DNA from: Bacteroides sp.
GTDB taxonomy: Bacteria > Bacteroidota > Bacteroidia > Bacteroidales > Bacteroidaceae
Length of the DNA stretch: 64,000 nucleotides
Direction of reading: 5' to 3'
NCBI GenBank assembly: GCA_021202275.1
Contig: JAJQDI010000005.1
Coordinates: forward strand, 140,991-204,990
The translations under genes and the position numbers were made by a program. Numbering within the stretch: the first letter of the stretch is position 1; the number at the start of each line of letters is the position of its first letter. Under the pieces are notes generated by a model that had not been told where the DNA came from, did no database searches, and was given only the letters and a program-made list of their open reading frames with translations. Below, piece by piece: positions 17,882 through 26,576 of this stretch.

Positions 17882-18563
17882 AATTGCCGGGATTGGGTAC
17901 TTGTAGTAATAAATAGATTTCCATATTCTGAGAATATATTCTGTTTCATCCGATGTTTGTATGCATATTTCAGATAGATTCCTGATCTTGAAGGTATGGA
18001 TAAAGAACTTCTCTACAAAATGGCACAGCTTTCAGATATTCCGGAACGATATGTTGTGTTGTTAACCTGAATGACTGGCTTTTCTCTTCGGGAAATGTAC
18101 TTCCGGATAATATATAATAGTTTTGTTTGTACTGAATCATATATAGAGGCAAATATAGGAAGTTTAATTATATGGACAAATGATATAAGTGATTTTGTAT
18201 GTAAAAATAAACATTCGAACTTTCTGCCGGGGTCGTGTAAACCAGATCTTTCCTGCTGATCCTATGTCTGAAAGAACGGTGAAGAGTAAGAGATAGGTTG
18301 GTTTATAAAAGAATAAAGAGAAAAGGGATTTGGGGAGTTAAGTTTGACAAATGATGGATGCGGGAGAGGTTTTTTAATGGAAATACACCCGGTCCGTTCC
18401 TTTTGCGGCAAGCGAAGAGAAACGAACCGGTATATTTCTGGTTAAATAAAAAATGTAAGTAGTTTGTGTCGTATCGTGTTGTTCCGGAAACTCTTTGTCC
18501 GGGGTTGGATCTTAAAGTAATATTGACCCTCACGGGTGTGGATTATAGAAAGGATTAGATATA
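17882..18563. other. Gene-free A/T-rich gap between CotH gene and yqeY
   Basis: Short open frames here have no recognisable features. The only structure seen is a hairpin with one mismatch, CCGGTCCGTT (18389-18398) with AACGAACCGG (18421-18430), which might end the dcw transcript but lacks a T-run. Confidence 0.4.
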
Positions 18564-19013
18564 TTAGTTTAAAAGTTCTTTTACTTTGGCTGAGATGGCG
18601 CGTCCTTCGGCCAGTCCGGCCAGTTTCCTGGAAGCTACGCCCATTACTTTTCCCATATCTTTGCCATCGGTAGCTCCGGTCTCAGCGATGATCTCTTTCA
18701 GAGCGGCTTCCAGTTCTTCCGGAGTCAGTTGTTTGGGCAGATAGGTCTCCATGATCTTTACCTGGGCCAGTTCGGCCTCTGCCAGATCGGTACGTCCCTG
18801 CTGCGTATATACCTCTGCCGCATCTTTCCCCTGCTTCGTGAGTTTCTGGATGATCTTCTGCGCATCGGCATCAGCCAGTGTGTCGTTGGCTCCCGGCGCG
18901 GTTTTTGCTTCGATAAAGTATTTCTTTATATTTCTGAGGGTTTCCAGAGCCACTTTGTCTTTGGCCTTCATGGCGTTTTTAATGTCTTCGCTGACTTTGT
19001 CAAATAAATCCAT
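18564..19013 (-). CDS. GatB/YqeY domain protein
   Basis: 149 residues starting MDLFDKVSEDIKNAMKAKDK, the classic YqeY start. The family is a helical domain shared with the tail of GatB (amidotransferase that makes Gln-tRNA); free-standing YqeY is thought to bind tRNA, but its role is not settled. The pattern METYLPKQLTPEELEAALKE and GKVMGVASRKLAGLAEGRAI is typical. It follows ftsZ by 36 bases, an arrangement common in Bacteroidota, and is probably the last gene of the dcw transcript. Confidence 0.93.
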   Translation of the reverse strand: MDLFDKVSEDIKNAMKAKDKVALETLRNIKKYFIEAKTAPGANDTLADADAQKIIQKLTKQGKDAAEVYTQQGRTDLAEAELAQVKIMETYLPKQLTPEELEAALKEIIAETGATDGKDMGKVMGVASRKLAGLAEGRAISAKVKELLN

Positions 19014-19049
19014 ATCTTTTTTTTCTTTGTTAGTTTGAATGTTATTTTG

Positions 19050-20363
19050 TCAGAATGTAATTACTCCCGAAGCGTCCAGTCCATCTTCGGCTGCCAGTTC
19101 TTCGTCTAACGCGGCTTTGGCTTTGATCTTGCCCAGAGTCACCTTATCTCGCAGGTAAGTAGGCGAATTGTCTACCATGGCAATGATATCGTCATTGTCC
19201 AGATCTTCCATACTGAAAAGGTAGATGTGGCGGCGTTTGCGTATGTTCTTGCTGCCGATGGTACTGGCGCTTTCCCCGTATGCTTTGCGGATACGCTCTT
19301 TGTTCTTTTCTTTTTCTTCTTCGATCTGGATCTGGCGTTCTTCTTCTTCCTGGCTGCGTTTTTCCAGTACCGAGTCCATACCCGGAACGTCTTCCATACC
19401 GAATCCGGTGGCAAGTACGGTGATCTTTACTTTCTTTTCCAGAGCGTTGTCCATCGCTACCCCCCAGATGACCTCTACCCCGTCGCGGAATTTGCTCATG
19501 AACTCGTGTATCTCGTTCATCTCTTCCATCATCAATTCGGAGTTGTGACAGAAAGAGACATTGAGCATCACCTTCTTGGCATTGAAGATGTCGTTGTTGT
19601 TGAGCAGGGGCGAGTGCAGCGCGTCGTCTATGGCTTTGGTGACGCGATTCTCTCCTTCTCCGAAGCCTGTACTCATGATGGCCACTCCACCGTCTTTCAG
19701 GATAGTCTTTACATCGGCAAAGTCGAGGTTTACGGTACCGCGCATGGTAATGATCTCGGCAATGCTCTTGGCAGCGATCGAAAGGGTATCATCGGCTTTG
19801 CCGAAGGCATTCATAAACGTAAGGTCGGAGTAGATCTCGCGCAGGCGTTCGTTGTTGATGACCAACAGGGCATCTACGTGTTGCGCGATACGCTCTACCC
19901 CATCCAGAGCCTGTATGATCTTTTTCTCTCCTTCGAAGATAAAGGGGATGGTCACTATTCCTACGGTCAGGATATCCATCTCTTTGGCAATCCGGGCGAT
20001 TACCGGCGCGGCACCTGTACCGGTACCACCACCCATACCGGCAGTGATAAATACCATCTTGGTGCCGTCGTTGAGAAGCGCGTGAATGTCCTCTATACTC
20101 TCCTCAGCAGCTTCGCGGGCCCGTTCGGGGCGGTTTCCTGCACCCAGTCCCTGTGTGATGGAGCGTCCCAGCTGGAGCTTCACCGGTACCGGTGATTCCA
20201 GGAGGGCCTGGTTGTCTGTATTGCAGAGGACAAATGTCACATCATGGATACCTTCGCGGTACATATGGTTCACGGCATTACCGCCACCACCGCCTACACC
20301 GATCACTTTGATGATCTTCGGGGTATCGGTCGGAAAATCGAATTGTACTATCTCGTCTGCCAT
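19050..20363 (-). CDS. ftsZ: Cell division protein FtsZ
   Basis: Tubulin-like GTPase that forms the division ring. The 437-residue product has the N-terminal IKVIGVGGGGGNAVNHM, the tubulin signature GGGTGTG at 111-117, and the T7 region (NLDFADVKTIL). From about residue 325 a charged Glu/Lys/Arg linker (RSQEEEERQIQIEEEKEKNK) precedes the tail, which ends AEDGLDASGVITF. It lies 58 bases after ftsA. Very well supported. Confidence 0.98.
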   Translation of the reverse strand: MADEIVQFDFPTDTPKIIKVIGVGGGGGNAVNHMYREGIHDVTFVLCNTDNQALLESPVPVKLQLGRSITQGLGAGNRPERAREAAEESIEDIHALLNDGTKMVFITAGMGGGTGTGAAPVIARIAKEMDILTVGIVTIPFIFEGEKKIIQALDGVERIAQHVDALLVINNERLREIYSDLTFMNAFGKADDTLSIAAKSIAEIITMRGTVNLDFADVKTILKDGGVAIMSTGFGEGENRVTKAIDDALHSPLLNNNDIFNAKKVMLNVSFCHNSELMMEEMNEIHEFMSKFRDGVEVIWGVAMDNALEKKVKITVLATGFGMEDVPGMDSVLEKRSQEEEERQIQIEEEKEKNKERIRKAYGESASTIGSKNIRKRRHIYLFSMEDLDNDDIIAMVDNSPTYLRDKVTLGKIKAKAALDEELAAEDGLDASGVITF

Positions 20364-20421
20364 AGCTGTATCTTTCTGTTAAGAAGTTATCATTTGTTGT
20401 TGCTCCGGATGCTGCCGGAAA

Positions 20422-21822
20422 TTATTTCATATCCTCGTCGGAGAAGATCTCGTTGGAGAGTTTGTCGAAAGTCGATTTGAACCAGTTGGGTTTGTTCTTC
20501 TTTTCCTCTTCCTTGCGTTTTTTCTCTTCGAGTTTGCGTTGGCGAAGTTCTTCCTTACGCCGTTTTTCCTCTTCTTCTTTCTTTCGCTTAGCTTCCTCTT
20601 CCTGTTGCTGGAGGTCTGTGTCCTGTGCAAACAGATCAGTTGCCGGATCGCTGGGTACGGCGTTTACCGGCTCCAGCTGACAACAGTTCTCACTTCCGGC
20701 GAAAAGGATACCGAAGAGTGTATTCTGTGTTCCGTCTTTCCGGATCTCTTTCTCGAAATCGTGTACAGTCTGACGGATGGAGCGCGCGATGCGTATCTTG
20801 TCGATCTTGCTGCGTTTGCGCAGCGCATCATCGAGGTGCTTCAGGTTGGAGGCTCCACCGGTAAGGATGATACCGGAGAGCAGTTTATCATCATAGTCCG
20901 AGATCTGGAGCTGGTTCCATACATTGGCAATGATCTCCTCGGCGCGGGCTTCGATGATGTTGTTCAGTGTACGGAGTTCTACGGTCCTTCCCGCATCATC
21001 GATGGGACAGGTGATCGGTTCTTCACCCTCCTCCTCGTACTCCACATCACCGTATTCTTTTTTCAGTTTTTCAGCTTCTTCCTCTTCCATTTGCAGGGAG
21101 GCGATGTCGTTGGTGATGCTGTTGCCACCCAAAGGGATCACACTCAGGAAGCGGAGCAGGTTGTTCTTGTAGACCGATACGGTAGTGGTATCGGCACCGA
21201 AGTCGATAAGCGCGCAGCCCGAACGTTTCTCACTTTCGGTAAGCACTACATGGGCTGTTACCAACGGAGAGATACAGATATCCGCGATCTCTATCTTAGC
21301 CTGTTCGAAACAGCGTTCCAGGTTTTTCTTGAGTGAAGCCCGGGCCACGATATTGAGATAACAACCTTCGATGTGATTGGCTGCTACTCCCACCGGATCT
21401 ACCTGCAGGTTGTTACCGATCTTGTATTCCTGTGGAGCTACATCTAAGATGTCCATATCTATCAGTGGTATCTCCAGATTCTCATCACAGATGGAATCGA
21501 CCAGTTCCTGGGAGATGATCATTTCGGTGTCGAGGTCACGGGAAACGACATTTTTCACTGTCCGCAACGATTGTCCGCCAATGCCCACGTATACTTTGGC
21601 GATAGACTGGTAGAGTGCTCCTTCCAGTTTATTGATGATGGACGTGAGGCTTTGTGCTGTCTTGTCTAAGTTGTAGATCACCCCTTTCCGGATGAAAGAA
21701 GAGGAATCTTCACTGGCATAGGCAAGTATCTGCATGCTGCCATCGCTGTTCTTCTTGCCGGCTATTCCAGATATCTTGGAAGAACCCAGTTCGATAGCGG
21801 CGATAAATTCTGTTGTTCCCAT
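20422..21822 (-). CDS. ftsA: Cell division protein FtsA with long charged tail
   Basis: Actin-like protein that ties FtsZ to the membrane. The 466-residue product starts MGTTEFIAAIELGSSKISGI (phosphate-1 loop) and contains the SHS2 (1C) region and IILTGGASNLKHLDDAL (adenosine motif). Most FtsA proteins are about 420 residues; here residues about 408-443 are almost only Lys, Glu and Arg, followed by a possible amphipathic membrane helix NWFKSTFDKLSNEIF near the end. The charged stretch is a spacer between the actin core and the membrane anchor. A 127-base gap with a repeat and a palindrome separates it from ftsQ. Confidence 0.96.
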   Translation of the reverse strand: MGTTEFIAAIELGSSKISGIAGKKNSDGSMQILAYASEDSSSFIRKGVIYNLDKTAQSLTSIINKLEGALYQSIAKVYVGIGGQSLRTVKNVVSRDLDTEMIISQELVDSICDENLEIPLIDMDILDVAPQEYKIGNNLQVDPVGVAANHIEGCYLNIVARASLKKNLERCFEQAKIEIADICISPLVTAHVVLTESEKRSGCALIDFGADTTTVSVYKNNLLRFLSVIPLGGNSITNDIASLQMEEEEAEKLKKEYGDVEYEEEGEEPITCPIDDAGRTVELRTLNNIIEARAEEIIANVWNQLQISDYDDKLLSGIILTGGASNLKHLDDALRKRSKIDKIRIARSIRQTVHDFEKEIRKDGTQNTLFGILFAGSENCCQLEPVNAVPSDPATDLFAQDTDLQQQEEEAKRKKEEEEKRRKEELRQRKLEEKKRKEEEKKNKPNWFKSTFDKLSNEIFSDEDMK

Positions 21823-21877
21823 ATTTTTAATCTCCTTTTTTCCCTTTTGATTTTAGAGCCTGTTAAACTATTCTGTA

Positions 21878-21945
21878 GACAGGAATTCCTGTCTGTTCTC
21901 AATCGTAAATCTCTTTGCTGACCGTTGGTTCAGTACATTGTACAT
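21878..21945. repeat. Palindrome and dispersed repeat between ftsQ and ftsA
   Basis: A perfect 16-bp palindrome GACAGGAATTCCTGTC (21878-21893) is followed by CAATCGTAAATCTCTTTGC and TGACCGTTGGTTC, a repeat also present at 42.12-42.18 kb and, in part, at 48.31 kb. It interrupts an otherwise tight gene cluster. Confidence 0.75.
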
Positions 21946-21949
21946 CCCT

Positions 21950-22714
21950 TTATCTTGCCTCTCCTTTGTGGGTGCAAATGATCTGGTTGTCAAATTCTAA
22001 ACTGATCCGTGAATATTTGTTCCATCCTACCTTGTTGAGTCCCTTTTCATAAAACGTCTTCAGGCGGCTGAGCTTCTTCTCGAAACGATCTATGTTACCC
22101 AGGAAAATAACATGATCACCTACCCGTGGTACCAGTTCTACCTCTCCGCCGGAGAGGATATGGATCTGTTCGATCTGTGCGTTCCAGAACTTATTCTTTT
22201 GCAAAAATACACCAAAGTTATATAAATCCCTCATTGCAAAGGACTTTTCTATATTTCCCGTGGCTATGGCCAGGTGAGCAACACATTTGGTGTCGGGAGG
22301 CATCACTGCTCCTTTATTGTCGATGTAGTAATTCTCTCCGTTGCGGCTCATGATACGGATGATGGGTATGCGCTGGGTGACTTCAATGGCTATTTTCCCG
22401 TTAGGGGTTTTGTAACACTCTACCTGGTCTATCAGTGGGTGGTCCGATAGTTCCTCTTCGATAATGCCGGTGCGGATGTCCTCCATTTTGCTCCCTACCG
22501 GATAGATCTCTTTTTTCTGCAGGATGTCGGCCACTTCATTTTTGGTGATGAAACCGGCATGCAGGGTATCTTTCAGAATAAGTTCCAGGTCGCGGCATAC
22601 CTGATCGGCAGGTTTGCCGTTGAGCGTCGTCATCGCCAGCAACAGGTAGGCGGCGAGCAGGAGCATGACGGTCAGAAGGAGGATTCGTTTGATCATGGCT
22701 TCAGTGATTTTCAA
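21950..22714 (-). CDS. ftsQ: Cell division protein FtsQ
   Basis: Bitopic division protein of the FtsQ/DivIB family that links early and late divisome proteins. The 254-residue product has one membrane segment (about residues 8-27, IKRILLLTVMLLLAAYLLLA) and a periplasmic POTRA-like domain (DILQKKEIYPVG to IEVTQRIPIIRI), then the FtsQ beta region. The ATG used overlaps the end of murC by 14 bases; a second ATG six codons later would avoid the overlap. Its place between murC and ftsA supports the call because FtsQ sequences are poorly conserved. Confidence 0.92.
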   Translation of the reverse strand: MKITEAMIKRILLLTVMLLLAAYLLLAMTTLNGKPADQVCRDLELILKDTLHAGFITKNEVADILQKKEIYPVGSKMEDIRTGIIEEELSDHPLIDQVECYKTPNGKIAIEVTQRIPIIRIMSRNGENYYIDNKGAVMPPDTKCVAHLAIATGNIEKSFAMRDLYNFGVFLQKNKFWNAQIEQIHILSGGEVELVPRVGDHVIFLGNIDRFEKKLSRLKTFYEKGLNKVGWNKYSRISLEFDNQIICTHKGEAR

Positions 22715-24077
22715 GCATCCGGCTGATGGCTGTAGAGTAGTTCTCTATGTCACCTGCTCCCAGCGTGATCAGTATGTCGATGTTCTTGTCTGTTAAATGT
22801 GCAACCATCTCTTCTTTCCGGCACAGACTTTTAGGAATATCTGCGGAGATATGATCCAGGATCAGCTGACTGCTGATTCCCGGTATGGGTAGTTCCCGTG
22901 CCGGATAGATCTCCGTGAGTACGACTTCATCGGCCAGAGACAGGCTGTCTGCAAACTCTTTGTAGAAGTCCCGGGTACGGCTATACAGGTGTGGCTGGAA
23001 CACAACGGTGATCTTTCTGCCCGTATAAAGCTCACGAATAGAGGCTATGCTCTGGTATATTTCGGACGGGTGGTGCGCGTAGTCGCTCAGATAGACCACC
23101 TGGTCGTTTTTTATTTTGAAGTCGAACCGGCGGTCTACCCCCCGGAAAGAGGCCATTCCCGCACGGAGTTCATCGGGTGTGACCCCGTTGAGCCAGGCTA
23201 TAGCCATGGCAGCTACTCCATTCTCTATGTTGATGCTGACAGGTACTCCCAGTTCGATGTCGTTGATACGGATGTCAGGCCCCACGAAGTCGAACCGGAT
23301 CGTGCCGTTTCCGATGCGGATATTTTCCGCGTGAAAATCTCCTTCGTCGCGTGAATAGCTGTAGAGGCGGACTCCCTCCTGCAAACGAGGTTCCAGGGCG
23401 ATGCCTTTGCGGGCCAGGAGTACTCCACCCGGTTGAATGAGGGAGGTATAGTGAGCGAAACTTTCCAGATAGGCCTCTTTCGTACCATAAATATCCAGAT
23501 GATCGGGGTCGGTCGAGGTAATGACAGACATATAGGGAGAGAGCCAGTGGAAAGACCGGTCGAACTCATCGGCTTCGATGACTACATAGGGACTTCCCGG
23601 ATCCAATAAGAGGTTGGTCGCGTAGTTCTTGGAGATACCTCCCAGGAAGGCATTGCATTTTATATGCGACTGATAGAGCAGATGTGCCAGCATGGTGGAG
23701 GTGGTGGTTTTGCCATGTGTGCCCGCCACACACAATCCCTTACCGGCCCGCGTGATGAGTCCAAGTACCTGCGAGCGTTTCTGTATGGTGAATCCCTGTT
23801 CCCGGAACCAGGTGAATTCGCGGTGTTCCTGAGGTACCGCCGGAGTAAATACGATCAGTGTACTCTCTTTTTCTTTGTATGTTGCTGGGATCAGATCCGG
23901 ATCGTCTTCGTAATGGATCTCCGCTCCTTCGGCGATCAGTGTTCCGGTCAGTTCGCTCGGAGTGAGGTCGTACCCACCCACTTTTTTCCCCAGGAAGAGG
24001 AAATAACGTATGAGCGCACTCATCCCGATGCCGCCGGCACCGATAAAGTAAACGGATCTTATCTGGTCTATCTGCAT
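22701..24077 (-). CDS. murC: UDP-N-acetylmuramate--L-alanine ligase
   Basis: Adds L-Ala to UDP-MurNAc, the first amino acid of the peptidoglycan stem peptide. The 458-residue product has the N-terminal Rossmann motif FIGAGGIGMSALI, the ATP-binding GTHGKTTT at 119-126, and the ligase middle-domain EADEFDRSFHWL and C-terminal YAHHPSEI. These are specific to MurC rather than MurD/E/F. It lies 24 bases after murG. Confidence 0.97.
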   Translation of the reverse strand: MQIDQIRSVYFIGAGGIGMSALIRYFLFLGKKVGGYDLTPSELTGTLIAEGAEIHYEDDPDLIPATYKEKESTLIVFTPAVPQEHREFTWFREQGFTIQKRSQVLGLITRAGKGLCVAGTHGKTTTSTMLAHLLYQSHIKCNAFLGGISKNYATNLLLDPGSPYVVIEADEFDRSFHWLSPYMSVITSTDPDHLDIYGTKEAYLESFAHYTSLIQPGGVLLARKGIALEPRLQEGVRLYSYSRDEGDFHAENIRIGNGTIRFDFVGPDIRINDIELGVPVSINIENGVAAMAIAWLNGVTPDELRAGMASFRGVDRRFDFKIKNDQVVYLSDYAHHPSEIYQSIASIRELYTGRKITVVFQPHLYSRTRDFYKEFADSLSLADEVVLTEIYPARELPIPGISSQLILDHISADIPKSLCRKEEMVAHLTDKNIDILITLGAGDIENYSTAISRMLENH

Positions 24078-24101
24078 GGTCGTGTCATTCTTCTTTGTTT
24101 C

Positions 24102-25232
24102 TTACTTTTTCTCCTGTTCTCTTGCCAGAGCAATGACCTCTTGGGCGATGATGCGCGCGGAGTCGGGGAGTGCCAGTGTGGCAATGTGGCTGCTCAGGCT
24201 TTCCAGCTTATTGTTGTCGTGGATGGTTGCGAGCGCTGTCTCCAGTAATTTGTCTCTGGCTTCGGCATCTGTCACGCAGATCGCTGCCTCTTTACCTACC
24301 AGTGTCATGGCATTTTTTGTCTGGTGATCTTCCGATACGTTGGGCGAGGGGACTAAGATCACCGCTTTGTGCAACAGGCAAAATTCGGAGATAGAACCTG
24401 CCCCTGCGCGGGAGATCACCAGATCGGCGGCTGTATAGGCCTGGGCCATGTCCCGGATGAAGTCGGAAACGTACAGGTTGCTGATCTTTCCCTCTTTGTC
24501 TTCCCATTGATCCACAGTCTCTTTTACTTCCGGATAATAGATCTTTCCGGTTTGCCAGATAAACTGTACATCGTCCGAAGCGGCAATTTCTGCTAGTCGG
24601 CTGGTAAAGGTCTGATTGATGGTACGTGCTCCTAAACTACCCCCGAGGATCAGTATCACCCTCTTCTCCGGATCAAGTCCGAAGGAACGGACGGCTTCTT
24701 CGCGGGTCATCGTGGTATCCAGCAATTCCTGGCGTACCGGATTTCCGGTCAGGATGATCTTGTCTGCCGGGAAAAACCGCTCCATCCCTTCGTAGGCCAC
24801 ACAGATCTTCCGGGCTTTGCGCGCCAGGAGTTTATTGGTCACCCCGGCATAGGAATTCTGTTCCTGGATCAGGGTAGGTATGCCCATGGATTCCGCGGTA
24901 TTCAGGGTAGGGCCACTGGCATATCCGCCTACCCCCACAGCAACCTGCGGGCGGAAATCACGGATGATCTTCCGGGCTTTGCGCTGACTGATCATCAGTT
25001 TCCACAGCACTCCGATGTTTTTCCAGAGCTTTTTCCGGTCAAATCCTGCGACGGGTAGTCCGATGATGCGGTATCCCGCGTCCGGGACACGCTGCATTTC
25101 CATTTTGCCTTCTGCGCCCACAAACAAAATATCTGTATCGGGCTCCAATTCACGTATGGCATTGGCAATAGAGATCGCCGGGAAAATGTGTCCTCCCGTT
25201 CCTCCTCCGCTTATGATGATCCTGAGTGCCAT
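24102..25232 (-). CDS. murG: UDP-GlcNAc--undecaprenyl-PP-MurNAc-pentapeptide GlcNAc transferase
   Basis: Makes lipid II from lipid I on the inner face of the membrane. From the ATG at 25232 the product has 376 residues (MALRIIISGGGTGGHIFPAI), with the GGTGGH nucleotide-binding loop, GVGGYASGP and the donor-sugar motif SRAGAGSISE. A longer frame to 25679 exists, but the extra part overlaps ftsW and is not MurG-like. It begins 35 bases after ftsW. Confidence 0.97.
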   Translation of the reverse strand: MALRIIISGGGTGGHIFPAISIANAIRELEPDTDILFVGAEGKMEMQRVPDAGYRIIGLPVAGFDRKKLWKNIGVLWKLMISQRKARKIIRDFRPQVAVGVGGYASGPTLNTAESMGIPTLIQEQNSYAGVTNKLLARKARKICVAYEGMERFFPADKIILTGNPVRQELLDTTMTREEAVRSFGLDPEKRVILILGGSLGARTINQTFTSRLAEIAASDDVQFIWQTGKIYYPEVKETVDQWEDKEGKISNLYVSDFIRDMAQAYTAADLVISRAGAGSISEFCLLHKAVILVPSPNVSEDHQTKNAMTLVGKEAAICVTDAEARDKLLETALATIHDNNKLESLSSHIATLALPDSARIIAQEVIALAREQEKK

Positions 25233-25267
25233 TTCTTTCTTAATTTTAGGTTTGGTTATATTCTTGT

Positions 25268-26575
25268 TTATCTGTCTTCGCTTATAAACTCCGCGTCGCT
25301 GTTGAGAATAGGAGCCGTGGGCTCGGCTGCTTCCGTGATTTCCGTCACTTCGGATGCCACAGGAACCTGCGCTGTCTGCAACAATTCCTGCTGTTTGCGG
25401 TTTTCTTCCAGCTTCTGGGTATACCGGCTTACACTCAGTATCATACCGATGTAAGCACAATTGATGAACGTACTGGTCCCTCCTTTGCTCACTAAGGGCA
25501 GCGGTTGTCCGGTGACGGGGAAGAGCCCTACGGCTACCATCATATTGAGAATTGCCTGTGATACCAGCATCAGAGCAATGCCCATGACCAGAAAGGCCGG
25601 GAAGGTGCGTTCGCATTTCTGCGCGATCCTGCCTGCCCGGATCAGTATACATATATATATAAAGACCATCGGAATGCATCCGAAGATGAGCCCGAGTTCT
25701 TCAATGATAATGGCAAAGATAAAGTCGGAGAAAGCCTGGCTGAGGAAATCCCGTTGTACCGAGTTGCCCGGTCCTTTTCCGGCAAGGTGACTGGTGGCGA
25801 TGGCGATGCGGGCATGTGCTACCTGGCCGTTCTTGTCTATATCGAACCTGGCGGCCGGGATCTCTTCTTTGTCCGCAAAGTGGATGATGCGGCTTTTCCA
25901 GGTGGCCAGACGGTGGAGCAGCGGCAGTTCGGTATCTTGAGGAATGATCAGGATCACGGCAAAGGTCAGCCCTCCGATCAGGACGAGCGAACCGAACAGT
26001 TTGGCCATCTGTTTCATAGCCACCCTTCCGATGAACATCATCAGTATGACTACAGCGAAGAGCAGCATGGCGGTAGAGAGGTTTTCCGGAGCGATGAGCA
26101 CACAGATGGCCCCTGTAATGATGAGTATGTATTTAAAGGCCTGTGGCTGCGCACCTTCTTCGTCCTGTTTCTTGGAAAGGATAAAGGCGGTGACAATGAT
26201 AACCGCCATCTTGGCCAGTTCCGAGGGTTGGAACTGAAATCCCATGAACGACATCCAGCGGGCGGCCCCGTTGACACGGTCGCCGGTAATTACTCCCATG
26301 GCAGTGACAAAGATCAGCATGACCGCTGAGATGGGGAGCAGGAACAACGGGAATATCTGGAACCACTTGTAGGGAATGTGATGCATCAATACAACGATCA
26401 GTACGCCGATGGCCATGAATATCGTGTGTTGGGTAATGGGTCCCCAGTGGTCTCCTGTCTTGTAGGTGAGGGTACTGGCCGCGCTGAACACTTCGATAAT
26501 AGAGATCAGGCAGAGCCCCATGAAGAGGATCCAGATGATCTTATCGCCTTTGAATATGTTCTTCAATAGATCCAT
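25268..26575 (-). CDS. ftsW: Division-specific peptidoglycan polymerase FtsW
   Basis: SEDS-family membrane glycosyltransferase that polymerises lipid II together with FtsI. The 435-residue product has about ten membrane segments, starting MDLLKNIFKGDKIIWILFMG. Family signatures include FQPSELAKMAVIIV and the C-terminal VGLFPVTGQPLPLVSKGGTS. A cytoplasmic tail of about 55 residues with Gln/Glu/Thr follows. FtsW is chosen over RodA because of the dcw setting. Confidence 0.94.
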   Translation of the reverse strand: MDLLKNIFKGDKIIWILFMGLCLISIIEVFSAASTLTYKTGDHWGPITQHTIFMAIGVLIVVLMHHIPYKWFQIFPLFLLPISAVMLIFVTAMGVITGDRVNGAARWMSFMGFQFQPSELAKMAVIIVTAFILSKKQDEEGAQPQAFKYILIITGAICVLIAPENLSTAMLLFAVVILMMFIGRVAMKQMAKLFGSLVLIGGLTFAVILIIPQDTELPLLHRLATWKSRIIHFADKEEIPAARFDIDKNGQVAHARIAIATSHLAGKGPGNSVQRDFLSQAFSDFIFAIIIEELGLIFGCIPMVFIYICILIRAGRIAQKCERTFPAFLVMGIALMLVSQAILNMMVAVGLFPVTGQPLPLVSKGGTSTFINCAYIGMILSVSRYTQKLEENRKQQELLQTAQVPVASEVTEITEAAEPTAPILNSDAEFISEDR

Positions 26576-26576
26576 C

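Noticed and set aside
18303..18533. 76-residue minus-strand frame before yqeY
   Set aside because: No features, and it overlaps the only hairpin that may end the dcw transcript.
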